A stretch of 64,000 bases of DNA from the NCBI GenBank assembly GCA_030549335.1, contig CM060188.1:7688001-7752000 (forward strand), read 5' to 3'. Positions 36,603 through 48,163 of this stretch are shown one piece after another (the stretch's first letter is position 1; each line of letters opens with the position of its first letter). The position numbers and the translations under genes are program-made. This stretch comes from Pontederia crassipes (Eukaryota > Streptophyta > Magnoliopsida > Commelinales > Pontederiaceae). The notes under the pieces are model-generated. The model was not told the DNA's origin, did not search any database, and saw only the letters and a program-made list of their open reading frames with translations.

Positions 36603-37604
36603 ATGGATGAGCCTTTGGTCACTAGATACTGGTGCCACATGTGCTCCAGGATGGTGAATCCGGTCATGGAGGTGGAGATCAAATGCCCTCGCTGCGACAG
36701 CGGGTTCGTGGAGGAGATGGATGGCAGAGGTGAAAGCAATGCGTCGAACGACGTCGGATCCGAGCAGGACATGTCCCTGTGGGCTCCGGTCCTGTTCGGT
36801 ATGCTCGGCGGCGGCCTGCGCCGCCGGAGGGCCCACCAGGAGGACTCTTCCGACAGGGACCGCGAGCTGGAGGCCCTCCTGCGGAGGCGGCGGAGGAGCT
36901 CCGCCCTCCTTCAGTTGTTGCAGGCCCTGCGCGAAGGGAGCAGGACGGAATCTGATGGCTCCCAGGGCGAGAGGGAGAGGGAGAGGGAGCGTGTCATCTT
37001 CATGAACCCCTTCAACCAGACCATAATACTCCAAGGATCCTTGGACCAAAACCAGAACCAAACACCGAGCACAAACCGTGGCAGCACCATGGGCGTGTCC
37101 TTGGGCGACTACTACGTGGGGCCTGGATTGGAGCTCCTGCTGCAGCATTTGGCCGAGAACGATCCGAACCAATATGGGACGCCTCCGGCCCAGCAGGAGG
37201 CAGTGGATGCAATGCCTACTGTGAAAATTGACACGGACATGAGTTGTTCAGTCTGCTTAGAAGACTTCGAGATAGGCGCCGAGGCTAAGGAGATGCCCTG
37301 CAAGCATAAGTTTCATAGTGACTGCATACTGCCATGGCTGGAACTCCACAGTTCATGTCCTGTTTGTAGACACCAAATGCCTGCTGACGAATCAAAAGTT
37401 CCGAGTGCCGGCAGCAATGGCAGCCGGCCAGAAGCTGGTACTGGCAGCGGAGGAGAAGGCGGCAATGACAGGCAGCAGCAGCGGAGGCTGTGGATACCGG
37501 TCCCATGGCCATTCAGTTTCGATGGCCTGATCTCTATTTCAGGGTCTCAGGGCAGTGGTGATAACTCTGCCGCCTCTGGAAGTAATCCCTCCAATGAGAA
37601 CTGA
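36603..37604 (+). CDS. Zinc-ribbon/RING-H2 E3 ubiquitin ligase, RHC1A/RDUF-like
   Basis: A single coding exon of 333 residues. RING-H2 proteins transfer ubiquitin from an E2 enzyme to target proteins. Residues 1-35 (DEPLVTRYWCHMCSRMV with Cys 11, 14, 28 and 31) form the N-terminal zinc ribbon of the plant RHC1A/RDUF/BTL group. A basic Arg-rich stretch is at 73-97. The RING-H2 finger at 215-255 has all eight ligands: Cys215, Cys218, Cys233, His235, His238, Cys241, Cys252 and Cys255 (HKFHSDCILPWLELHSSCPV). The Ser/Gly/Asn-rich tail ends at 333. The start at 36603 is chosen because family members begin near the zinc ribbon and the in-frame upstream ATG lies in the leader intron. It is tail-to-tail with pyruvate kinase, 570 bp apart. 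Targets cannot be told from sequence; relatives act in stress and hormone responses. Confidence 0.93.
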   Translation: MDEPLVTRYWCHMCSRMVNPVMEVEIKCPRCDSGFVEEMDGRGESNASNDVGSEQDMSLWAPVLFGMLGGGLRRRRAHQEDSSDRDRELEALLRRRRRSSALLQLLQALREGSRTESDGSQGERERERERVIFMNPFNQTIILQGSLDQNQNQTPSTNRGSTMGVSLGDYYVGPGLELLLQHLAENDPNQYGTPPAQQEAVDAMPTVKIDTDMSCSVCLEDFEIGAEAKEMPCKHKFHSDCILPWLELHSSCPVCRHQMPADESKVPSAGSNGSRPEAGTGSGGEGGNDRQQQRRLWIPVPWPFSFDGLISISGSQGSGDNSAASGSNPSNEN

Positions 37605-38174
37605 ATGCATGCATGTCCAATAGTCCTCCACTGCGTCAGATCTCGTGGTGCCATTTTTGTACATATTATGCCATTTACTCATGTGCATGGTACATTCCGG
37701 AATTACCATTCCGCATCTTCTTCTCAACTTGTCTGGTAAAAAATGCTTAAATTCTTTGCTCAAGAGCATTAGTTCGCGAAGGTCTCTGATCATTCTATTT
37801 CTTTCCTATCCATGCGATGTGGAGCAAGTAGGTATGGATACAGGAAAGGTTGAAAAAACAAAGCGGATGGTAAATTTACATTAGTAGCTAAGAAGTGATA
37901 TCTTCATTTTTAGGTTAAATAATGCATATTACATTAATGCCTTCATTTAATTGAGCATTACGTCTAAAACCGAGCCACCATGATGTTAATGACAAACATG
38001 ATTCATATGAACGGTAAATGCTTTCAAAGTTCAAATAATAAAGCTATGATGAGCGGACTCAAAAGTCTGAAAGAAAGAACAAGCCTGTTCCATTTAGGAA
38101 CACAAAATCTATATGTTACCAGAACTAATTGGTGATGAAAACTCTCTCAGAAGAACTATGTCACCAAAAACTGC

Positions 38175-40666
38175 TCATTTGGCTGTCAGCAGTTTTATGA
38201 CTGATGCAACCCCGATGCGGAGCACAGCCACAATTGAATCTCCAGATTTGCATAGTCCACGGGCCTTGGCATACTCAATTGCATATTCAACAGCTTCGTC
38301 GTTGGATTCGGAATCAGATGCCCTTGTGGTCGCAGCGTTCAACACTGGAATCAATCCTCTCCAGATAAGACTGTGTCTCGCAGGAGCCTCGTCGCTGCAC
38401 GACCAATCAAAAGAATCTGCATCTGTCCTCAACTCGGGAACCACGACTGAGAGTATAGGCATTGCAGGCCTGTATTTGGCTACGAGCTTCGCGGTGTTCC
38501 CTCCCCTGGTTAGCACCAGGATGATCGCAGCTCTAGCGGAGTTGGCAGTTCGCACGGCCGAGGACGCGACGCTCTCCACCGCGCTCATGGGAACCGGCGC
38601 TGTTGCCATGATTCCTTTGAACACAGCTGCATCGTCCAAATAGGATTCTGCTTCCAAACAGATCTTGGCCATCGTCTGGACTGCTAGCTCTGGATACGCA
38701 CCTGCGGCTGTCTCCCCACTGAGCATCACACAATCTGTGCCATCAAGAACCGCATTTGCGACGTCGGTGGCTTCTGCTCGAGTGGGACGAGGAGACTTGA
38801 TTATTGATTCCAGCATTTGAGTTGCTGTCACAACTGGTTTCCCTTGTATGTTACACTTGAAAATCATTATTTTCTGTGCCAAGAAGATCTTCTCTATGGG
38901 AATTTCCATTCCCAGATCCCCTCGAGCCACCATGAAAGCATCTGAATTTGCAAGTATGTCGTCGAAATTTGCTACGCCTTCTTGGTTCTCCACCTAGAAG
39001 TAATCCAAGGGTAAATACATGACTTGACCCCAACCCAGAAGACAAATTGTATATGGAGATTGGCGAGCATATGAATATGACAACAAGAACATACCTTAGA
39101 CATCAGAAGAATAGATTTTGCATGTTCTCCAAGAAGTTGCCTGACCTCTACAAGGTCAGAACCCTTGCGGACAAAGGAAAGAGCAATTATGTCGATTTTG
39201 TTAGGAACTCCCCAATGTAATATATCCTCCTTGTCCTTCTCTGTTAGAGTCGGAAGATCCACGATCACTCCTGGTAGATTAACGTTCTTCCTCTCACCAA
39301 GAACTGCAGAATTCTCACAGCGACAGTGAACCAAATCTGCCTCTTTATCACAAGACAGTACCTTTAGTGTGATAGTTCCATCAGAACAGAGTATCTCACT
39401 GCCGGGCTTCAAATCCTGAGCTAATTTCTTATAGCTCATAGATATCATGTTGGCATCACCCTTTATAGTGTAATCTGTGGTGATAACAATTTCTTTACCC
39501 TTTGTTAGTTGTATGGGCTTTCCTTCTTTCAGAAAACCAGTTCTAATCTCTGGGCCCTGCAAGTAGAAAAAATAGTTGCAAAACAAGAGAAATTATCCAG
39601 CAAGCATCTTATGTCAGGACCAAGCATATATGAACTGACATAATATAATGACAGATATCCACGCAAGTCTTTGTATCTTACAATCAGAGTGGAAAATATC
39701 TATCAGGATAGATATAAATGCACTTAACAATAGAGTTCAAACTAAAAATCTACGGAACCCAAGAGTGCGGGCTGAACAAAGGTAATCTAAGGTTTAAGAA
39801 GGCCAAGTTAAAATAGAACAAGTCTTCCTATTTTCCGAGAAAAGTAAAGTGTCCCTTTGTTGTTATGTTCAGCAGATAAATGCATCACATGCACTAGATC
39901 ACCCAGATTATCTGTAGCTTTCGTCCTTTTCTTTTGGATTCTCAGCATTAAGTGCAGCGGATTAGCAGTAAATACAGGGTAAAAACACGCTGACTAGGCA
40001 AATATGATCATCTCTAATGAAATAAGTTGGCAATCCAAGGAGTAAAAGATCTTAATGTGACTGCAATGTGCAAACAAAAGTAATAAACATAACAATTGTA
40101 CTGCATTCTCGCATGCTTAAGAAGCAATAACGACTGTAGCAAACTAAAGAGTATGGATCAGAAACTTCGAAAAATTTAGATCCGGGCACTATAACATCAT
40201 AAAGCAAACTAGGAAAAAACATATTTTTCCGATGAGAAAGACTGTTTCTTCATACATACAGACAATAAATCTTTTACGTAGCCAAACCGGCAAACCCCAA
40301 GAGAACACTAAGAAAAAAAAAACAAAAGTAAAGCCCAAGCGAAGTGGCAGGGACCAAGGGAAAGTAGCAACTAGCAAAGGACCAAATAGAGAAGAAGAAA
40401 GAACAGGAGAAAGGCAGCCGGAGAGGTTGGAGGAGAGGTCGAACCTTCGTGTCGAGCATGACGGCGCAGAGGATGCCGGTGTTCTCCATGGCGGCCCGGA
40501 GGTTTTCCAGGGTCTCCTGGTGGTAGGCGTGCGATCCGTGCGAGAAGTTGAAGCGAGCGACGTTCATCCCCGCGCGGAGTAGCCGCTCGATCATCTCGAC
40601 GGAACGCGACGCAGGTCCAAGCGTGCACACGATCTTTGTCCTCGGCCGACTCCCCATGCTCGACAT
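38175..40666 (-). CDS. Cytosolic pyruvate kinase
   Basis: Pyruvate kinase makes pyruvate and ATP from phosphoenolpyruvate and ADP, the last step of glycolysis. Three exons on the minus strand, 40445-40666, 39095-39556 and 38175-38993, all phase 0, encode 500 residues, close to the usual 500-530 of cytosolic plant forms. No transit peptide is present: it starts MSSMGSRPRTKIVCTLGPAS. Key motifs are MNVARFNFSHGSH (about 34-46), the catalytic-lysine region IDIIALSFVRKGSD, the ENQEGV segment at the exon 2/3 border, ARGDLGMEIP, and the signature IIKSPRPTRAEATDVANAVL followed by DGTDCVMLSGETAAGAYPE. The C-terminal allosteric domain is complete to VASVIKLLTAK and stop. Exon 1 is GC-rich compared with its introns. 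A long antisense frame (38113-38643) is a shadow of exon 3. Confidence 0.95.
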
Positions 40667-40756
40667 TGGAGACGTTTCCCTCAATATTGGAACCTCTAAC
40701 GACGCCGTCGACCGGAGGAGGAGGAGGAGGTGGAGGTCACAAAATGGAATGATACT

Positions 40757-40772
40757 ATGTATATATACGTAT
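40757..40772 (-). promoter_or_regulatory. Candidate TATA box of the pyruvate kinase gene
   Basis: On the minus strand CGTATATATACATAG lies about 95 bp upstream of the start codon. The intervening leader is CT-rich (CTCC repeats), as in many plant leaders. Position-based only. Confidence 0.35.
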
Positions 40773-42140
40773 GATTGTGGTACGTTTTGCCTGCGGAACA
40801 AAATTAATTATCTATTTATTTTATGGGTAGTACAATGCAACAGATGCATGTATGGAATAAGGAATTGATATGCTACCTCAAAATAGAAATTTCTATAATA
40901 ATGAGTAAATATTTGCATGGAATGGGAGAAGAAAAAAGGAGCATAAGAAAGCAATTAAAAAAAAAAAAGACAATTTCTTTACAATGTTGCACATTGGCAT
41001 GTATGATGGAACCCTTGTTATATTTTATAAAGACCTTTTTTTTCCTTTAACTTGTTACATTTTATTGTGACTTGGACAACAAGAAAATATTTTTAATATC
41101 AAATAGCCGAGATTTTTTTAAAGATGAAGCATTGCACTAAAGATTTATATAATTTTGCAGATTATTATGTTATGTGGTGGATGAAATGAATCACGAGAGA
41201 GCACACATGATAGAAAATGTGTGATTTCTACTGTTCATGTGATGGAGGGGTTAAAGTCCTGTGTATACATTAGATAGACCAAAGCATAAAGTTTACCACA
41301 GCAAAATAGATTTGTTATTCAATTAATTCAATTTTTCAATATGTAGCACGTATATTAATGTTCAATATGCACAACCTGCAATAACGCTGCACGCCCACGG
41401 GCTTACTAAATGCACTCCTTCTCTCCTCTAATATTAAATACAATTTTAAAATTATAATCTTATACTTTAAAAGAAATCTAAAGTTGAAACAATCGTAATA
41501 CTAATATTCAATTCAGGGCCATGAATTCTCATATTATGAGTTCATTCATGACATCCTCATAAAAAGAAACAAAATGCAAGCAAATCTTCTAATGGATCCA
41601 TGCATATATATAATTATAAAGATGAAAAAGAGGAAGAAATACAACTGACTGGCATATTTAATGCAATTAAAATTGATTGCGTATCAAGAAACGTGAGATG
41701 AAAATTGAAGCAAGCAAAATGGATCACGTCTAAATAAAATGAGGCCTAAATTGGAAGCATGAACCCGGTGGTGAGGTGCTTTAATTTGCTCATGCATGAA
41801 TATTAGCTGAAATAAATGACGGGAATTAAATGTTAAGTTTAATTCATACGGCATTTATGTCACGCCCCTCGGAATAACAAGTTCTCAAATTCTAACCTTG
41901 CACAGCCATATTAAGATGCACTTATTCCACAATATATATGCACCATTTTATTCTCGGCGTTATAATATATAGTTTTCGCTACCAACTTTATTAAAATATG
42001 TAGTTATTATTCTTTATTAATATTGGAACAAAAATGAACTTAATTTCTGAAACATTGGAACCAAAATGAACGAAAGATAATAATTCCAAATTTAATTTCT
42101 AAAATTTGTAATTATGAAAATTTGTTCATTATATTTTCTT
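40773..42140. other. Pyruvate kinase upstream DNA, no gene
   Basis: AT-rich intergenic sequence with no supported exon. A TGTCACGCCCC phrase at about 41859 resembles an LTR start, but no matching end or retroelement sequence follows. Confidence 0.4.
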
Positions 42141-42624
42141 CAGTGTTGTAAGACCCGGCGACCGGTTCGATCGGATTGATGTTCGGACATTAAAACGACC
42201 CACAGGTCGGTTAAAATTCGGTCATGGAATTGATCCGTTTAAACTCAGTTAAAATCCGAGTTCAATCGACCGATCAGATCCGAACAGATCAAGTTGTAAA
42301 ATATAAAAAAATAAAAACATATAAAAATTATTAAAACTTTTTAGAAATATTTTATATATATTGAAATTTATATTTTAACATTCTTCTTTATCATATATTT
42401 CATCAATATTTTTATTTTTTTTAATTACCCCACGAGATTTTTTTTAGAAAATATTTGATGATTCAATTAATGCTTATTTTATTATATTATTTGATCTAAA
42501 TATTATATTATATTTTATATTTTTTGCTAAATAAGATATTATATATTAATAATATTACAATGATCATCTAATTCAACCGATGCGACAATCCGAGTCGATA
42601 GTCGAGTCCAATCTTACAACATTA
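42141..42624. mobile_element. hAT-type MITE, 484 bp
   Basis: Ends CAGTGTTGTAAGA and, inverted, TAATGTTGTAAGA match at 11 of 13 positions. Flanks ATTTTCTT (42133-42140) and GTTTTCTT (42625-42632) agree at 7 of 8 bases, as expected for an ageing hAT target duplication. Subterminal regions are rich in CCGG/CGATC motifs. No coding capacity. It lies about 500 bp beyond the stop codon of the 137-residue membrane protein gene. Confidence 0.7.
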
Positions 42625-43122
42625 GTTTTCTTTAGAACAATAAATTAACCGATAAAACCTGGCCAATTGAATATTCAAGCCATGGGAGTCGAGTCCCATT
42701 TTTATGTAATTGTTATTTTTATTTTGTGCCCATTTGGTTGTGTTCTCAAAGATTAAAAAATATATTTTTAAATACAAATACAAGTCCTGAAAGGAAAAAA
42801 AAAAACTATAGTTGTAGGAATGGTAGACGAAAACATATTTCTCTGCAATGTCATCAGATGAAAATATTTGGACGCACAATGACATGAATATATTTATCTA
42901 ACAAAAAGAACCATTTACATACACAAAAAAATAACATACGGGTAAAAGAATTCATGGATGATCCTAATAAGCAGAGAAGGGCCTCCGTGGGTGTTATATT
43001 GAAGGGCACTATTTGATGGCTGTTTGCAAGGTCTAGCAGGTGCACCCGTAATGAAAGGAAAAGCACTGGTGAAGGTTCCAACAGTGGCATATAACTTCTG
43101 CGCGTCCTTTGAATGTAACAGG

Positions 43123-46100
43123 TCACAAAGGCGAAGAGTTTCTTGATTTGTCGATATTTCCTTCCTTGGTGGTGTCAGCTAGAGACGCGGAAGAGACGGC
43201 TGCATGGCATGACGAAGAGACCAGTTGAGCTAGAGCTGGAACTGCACCTCCTGCAAAGGCTTATGGAGGATGTGTCAACTGATGCAACAAGTCGGATTAT
43301 GAAACTTTGGTCAATGAGCAGCAAGCAATTGACGAGAATTAGGCCATGAAAATCAGAAAGTTATTACCTGACGCTTAAAATGGTACTTTTCTAGTATTAT
43401 AAACATGGCCAACTCTAAAATAGTAATAAAGGGGTTGAAAAGTTGAGATAAAATAGCCCCCCTGAAGTTAAAAGTTATTATGAAGTTTAAATCTCGACCA
43501 CCTAGTTAACAACCAATGTGCCCGATGCATAATAATTACCAAGGTAAGTGAAAGCATTAATACAGAGGTTATGAAACGAACAACATTAAAGATACAATGT
43601 TGTTAATAGTATTTTAACTAAATATGGAACAATCTGATGCAAGATATCATGCTAATAAATTGGGCATCCCATGCCTTCAACGTTTGCCACTATCACTGAA
43701 TTCAGCCCATTTCCTCTTATCTTACCGGGAAAGAAAACGAAGCAAAATCTTGGAAAGAAAATAAGCAGAATCAGACTACAAGTCCAGGGTCAGTTCCCAT
43801 AAATGTAAAAAATAATGAAGGGAGGCAAGACAAAAATTTTCTTCCATCATGAAGGTAATATGATACACAAAAAGTGATCATTAGGAAATTAGAATTATCA
43901 TAATGAAGGTAATATGATACACAAAAAGAGATCATTAGGAAATTAGAATTATCATCCTTGAAAAATATGATAAACCACTTACAAAAAATAATAAACCACC
44001 TCAGTTGAAGTTCATACCCAATGTTGTCAAACACGTAAAACGGGCTCGACACGGAGGGTCGGCAAAACACGTAAATCGTGAATACGTAACACGACACGGC
44101 CGATTCTACCAGATTTTTATTTAATATTATATATATATAAACTCCGCCTATATTTTATAGCCGGTCCCAAGCCCGGATAAAGGAGGAGGGTTGTGTTAGG
44201 CCCCGACAGCCAGCGTAAAACCTTGTCGAATCGCATGAATATGAATCAACGAATAGCGTCGTATGATCCATGTAGCCGACCCCACCTAGTGGGATAAGGC
44301 TTTGTTGTTGTTGTATATTATATATATACATGTAAATATATATATGTATATATAAGTAATTAGTGGTGAGATGCAAATTCTTTTGAACTTATAAGTACCA
44401 AATGCAATATTACATAAGCAAAATTCTAATTTTAAGATCAATTCATGACATTAACAATTATTTTCTTATATATTAAAATATTAATTCATGAAAAATTAAC
44501 ACCTCAAAAAATTATAATAAGAACAGACTAATGGCAATTGATAAATCAATAAATAATGTTAACAGTTAATTCATGAAAAACTAATACATCATTAAAATTA
44601 TAATAATAACAAAAATTAGCACATCAACAACAACAACAATAAAGCCTTATCCCACTAGGTGGGGTCGGCTACGTGGATCATACGACGCCTCGTTGATCCA
44701 TGTTCATGAGATTCGACAGGGTTTTACGCTGGTTGTCGGGGCCTAACACAACCCTCCTCCTTTATCCGGGCTTGGGACCGACTATAAAACATAGACGGAG
44801 TTTATTTCTTGATAAAAATTAGCACATCAATTCATAAAAAAAATTCGTGATCAATTCATAAAAAATTAAGACAACAATAACAACAACAACAAAGCCTTAT
44901 CCCACTAGGTGGGGTCGCACCTAGTGGTGATCTCATTTTATTAAACAAATATTAACAATAGCAGCACTATAAAAATTGTTATAAATTTATAACATTAAAA
45001 AAAACTAAATATGCCCCCGTCCACGAGTGCCGCGGCGGCGACTGTAAGTCATATGCTGATGCCTCGCCGCTGCGGAGAGCAGTGGAAAAAAGAAACGAGA
45101 AGCCGCTCACGTGCGCGGAGAGAGAAAGGGAAAAAATGCTAGGGTGTGCGAAGGGAGAGGGAGAAAAGGGCAAGGGAGAGAGGAGAGGGAGAAAAGGCCT
45201 GCTCGGGTGAGTGAAGAGAGAAAGGGAGAGGGAGAGAAGAGAAAGGGAGAGGGCGTACCTGGTCGGCGACAGCATCAGGACAGCAGCAGAGAGCGGCGGC
45301 GGCGGCGAAGTAAAGACATCAGTGACAGCAGAAGATGAGTGATGGCAGCATCAGCAGACGAGCATCGGCATCGGCGGCGGCGGGACAGCGGCGACGGTGG
45401 CAGCAGGTCAGCGGCGGTGATGGCAGCAGGTCAGCGGCGGCGGCAGCAGGACAGTGGCGACGGTGGCAGCAGGTCAGCGACGGTGATGGCAGAGCAACAT
45501 CGGCGGACAGGAAACAAAAGGAGGAAAAGATTGATGAGTGCCCGTCACAAGTTATAAAAGGTACACAATACGTGGGTGAACGAGCAGGTAAAAAAAGGGA
45601 TCGGCGGACACGGAGTCAACACGCGATTCCACCGATTCTACGCACTGACACGCGATTCCACCGCGTGTTGACGAAACGCGATTCTGGATAGAATCGAACA
45701 CGTTTGGCCAGGGTAGACTCGTAGAATCGTACGATTCTACGAGTCGACTCGCGTTTTTGACAACCTTGTTCATACCCATTAGCATGCCTTGACATAAAAG
45801 GCTATTTCTAATCTCTCCTTTTTTATTGAACTTTATTTTAATATTATTTTCTTACAATTAATCTACTAATTCTCCTAACAAGAAACTCATACTCCAAATT
45901 TTATTCTTTAAATATAAACATAAATCATATTCAGTAACTGAGAACAGAACTTACCAGCCAATCCAGCACAGGCAGAAGAGAATATAATTACAGGTGGAGC
46001 CTACATAAACAGAAATAGTACACTCAATTAGCAATTATTCAAACTCATACCCCTTTATGTCACAAACTATTCAGGTTCATATTCGTGTTAATCCAGTATT

Positions 46101-47820
46101 TCCTATTTAACCTCAAATGTCAAATATTAACCAACTGAGTTGTTTCAAGAAATCCAATAAAAATATATGTTGCTTCCGTCATGAGAGTTATTTAGCACAT
46201 GGAAATGATATATAGCACATAATCACAATGTTGTCACTAAAGTCTTGGTCCTATGTATGGAATTTGGGGGTGTGACATTCATAAGTTTTACTAAAATCGA
46301 TAATATAGTTTAGACTTCCCTATATTTTCAAGAAATTAATGAACAGAAATGCAACAAGGGGAACTGAGAGTGATTGCTCCTTACACATTGCATATTCAAT
46401 GATACTGCGAAACAAGGTACATGATAGCTTGAAAGATAGAACAAGAAGAGGTTCAAAAAGCAAAGTCCACCTTAAACAAAGCTAAAAAATTAAAAGGTCG
46501 ATTGAATAGACAGAAATAATCAGAAAATAATATATAAAGCTTATAGCAAGGATGAAATTTGATCAAGACAGTGGAAAATCAGATATGTATAACTGTATAA
46601 TAAGAATACATAATAATGCAATTAGTGAGCTCAAATAAAATGAATTGCTGGTCTTTTATCACATCAACTCTAGAGTGAAAATGTACCCAAAATGCATTGG
46701 AGCATGCCCGATGTATGGAAGAATGGATTAAAGCAGAAAGAACTTACTCCAACAAGAAATTGTAAATACATTGGCCCTTTGACCCACTTTCTGACAACAG
46801 GCATCACTGTAAAAGCACCCGAAAAGCATATCAAAGAACAATATGATAAGGAAAGAAACTTTATTTGTTGGTATATATGGTATAAATACAGTAAATAGTA
46901 TCAGCACAGAGCGATTCAGAACTTCTCCTTCTTACATATCCATCCAAAAACCAGAAGGCAAGAACACAATAGAGTTATAGGACAATGATATATTAGTATG
47001 GTGACTGGTCTAAACAAAGAGGTCATGGAACACCAGCGTTTATGAGAAACACCTAGTTCTCAAACCAATGGAATGTTACCACTCGAGTGATCATTTAAGA
47101 GAGAAAAATTCTAGATATCAAACGAAAAACACAAAAGGGAAATATTTGTCAAAGAAAAAACTAATTTACTTGCTTCCTTAAAACCTATTAAGGATCATGA
47201 TTCATATCCTGAAATGGCTACCAGCCTACCAACCACTGCCACAAGATGGAGTTCAACAATGTGATCTTGAAAATGAATTTAAATAGTAAGATTTCTTCAT
47301 TCACTATTATAAGTACCAACAAATTCTCTCCTCATGTAGCAAAGATAAAAGGTAACATAGTTTGAGAATGCCATAAAAATATACCATTATTAAAACCATA
47401 AAATGCGCTTGCCGTCCCACCAACAGCGGATCCAATCTATGCGACAAACAAGAAACTAATCAAAAAAGAAGTTTGGCAACCAGAGACACATCTTCAAATA
47501 AACAACAACAAAAGAGAAAAATATATTGAACACGAGCATCCACCATGCAGAAGCTGTCACGGATCAGCGGTGCCACGGTCCACTTGCTCGTCTCCTTCAA
47601 TCAGATCAAGAAAAAAGAGTAAAAATAGCAACAGAATCTAATAACAAAAGAAAATTAAAAAAAACAAAAACAGATCAAAGATCAACAAAGTCGATCAAAG
47701 TTTTTTTTAACAAAAAAACACTGCGAATGAAAAATGAAGTACCAAATCTTTACAAAGAGGTCCGGCGCAGAGATGGCACTTCTCCGGCGTGCTGTCCGTA
47801 GAAGGGTTGCGATGCCCCAT
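43123..47820 (-). CDS. Small plant membrane protein, uncharacterised (137 aa)
   Basis: Six short exons on the minus strand: 47743-47820, 47544-47594, 47385-47436, 46748-46806, 45955-46000 and 43123-43250. All phases fit and give 137 residues. The N-terminus (MGHRNPSTDSTPEKCHLCAG) holds a CHLC...C cluster that could bind metal. Then follow RDSFCM joined to IGSAVGGTASAFYGF (first hydrophobic segment, about 43-58), a basic loop VRKWVKGPM, a second segment YLQFLVGAPPVIIFSSACAG (about 74-95), the conserved GGAVPALAQL and a Ser-rich hydrophilic tail. I recognise it as a conserved plant transmembrane protein without a known role. The exons are tiny (46-128 bp) and the last intron is 2.7 kb because it holds a hAT element with SINEs. 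Alternative donors exist at the end of exon 2; the one used gives the conserved join. Confidence 0.8.
43849..43958. repeat. 54-bp tandem duplication in the last intron of the 137-aa gene
   Basis: Two nearly identical copies of ATGAAGGTAATATGATACAC and the following 34 bases differ at about one position, indicating a recent duplication. Confidence 0.85.
44139..44314 (+). mobile_element. Au-type SINE, copy 1
   Basis: Contains the diagnostic Au body GGTCCCAAGCCCGGATAAAG, GGAGGGTTGTGTTAGGC, CCCCACCTAGTGGGATAAGG and a GTTGTTGTTGT end. Au SINEs are short tRNA-derived elements moved by LINE machinery. AT-rich repeats at both ends blur the target duplication. Confidence 0.85.
44627..44813 (-). mobile_element. 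Au-type SINE, copy 2
   Basis: Full-length copy in reverse orientation, starting ACAACAACAACAATAAAGCC on the plus strand. An exact 16-bp target duplication AAAAATTAGCACATCA flanks it (44611-44626 and 44814-44829). Confidence 0.9.
44872..44918 (-). mobile_element. Au-type SINE, copy 3, truncated
   Basis: Only the 3' part remains: ACAACAACAAC, AAAGCCTTATCCCACTAGGT and GGGGTCG. The 5' part is missing, as is common after incomplete reverse transcription. Next to it CACCTAGTGGTGATC partly repeats the motif. Confidence 0.8.
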
Positions 47821-48163
47821 CGAAATTTCTCGGGGGAATTCTCGCCAACACCTCTCGCGTGCCGATAAGCGAAACTCCCTAAAACATCTGTCCAAGGAAA
47901 AGAGAGAAGAACCAACAGCGCCAAGGAGATGCATCCGCCGCTTGTGAAGGATTGACTAATCTTGACCGCACAAATTAGCACAACTTAAATTATGAGCACC
48001 GTTTTAAATGGAGCAATATATTATATATATACAGCTAATATAACATTTCAAGAGCCGAGTCAGTTGACCTATCAGGCCGGATCGAGCCGGTAGAAAAATT
48101 ATGATAAATAAAAAGTTTTGGACCAGAATAATACGGCCGGCTCAGTGGCTTGTTTGTTGCGAT

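Larger units (their letters stand above)
44019..45768. mobile_element. hAT element, 1.75 kb, inside an intron, with nested SINEs
   Basis: The left end CAATGTTGTCAAACACG and inverted right end CAAGGTTGTCAAAAACG match at 15 of 17 positions. An exact 8-bp duplication TTCATACC flanks them (44011-44018 and 45769-45776). Subterminal zones carry CACG/CGATTCTACGAGTCG motifs. The interior has a GAGA-rich block (45110-45250) and a GGCGGTGATGGCAGCAGGTCA-like minisatellite (45400-45500). Three Au SINE copies lie inside it. No transposase is seen. It sits in the last intron of the 137-residue protein gene. Confidence 0.85.

Noticed and set aside
38113-38643. Plus-strand frame of 176 residues
   Set aside because: It is the antisense of pyruvate kinase exon 3.
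41859-41875. TGTCACGCCCC as an LTR start
   Set aside because: No matching CA end, target duplication or retroelement sequence is associated.
45111-45691. Plus-strand frames rich in Arg/Glu/Gly/Ser
   Set aside because: They come from the GAGA-rich block and GGCGGTGATGGCAGC minisatellite within the hAT element.
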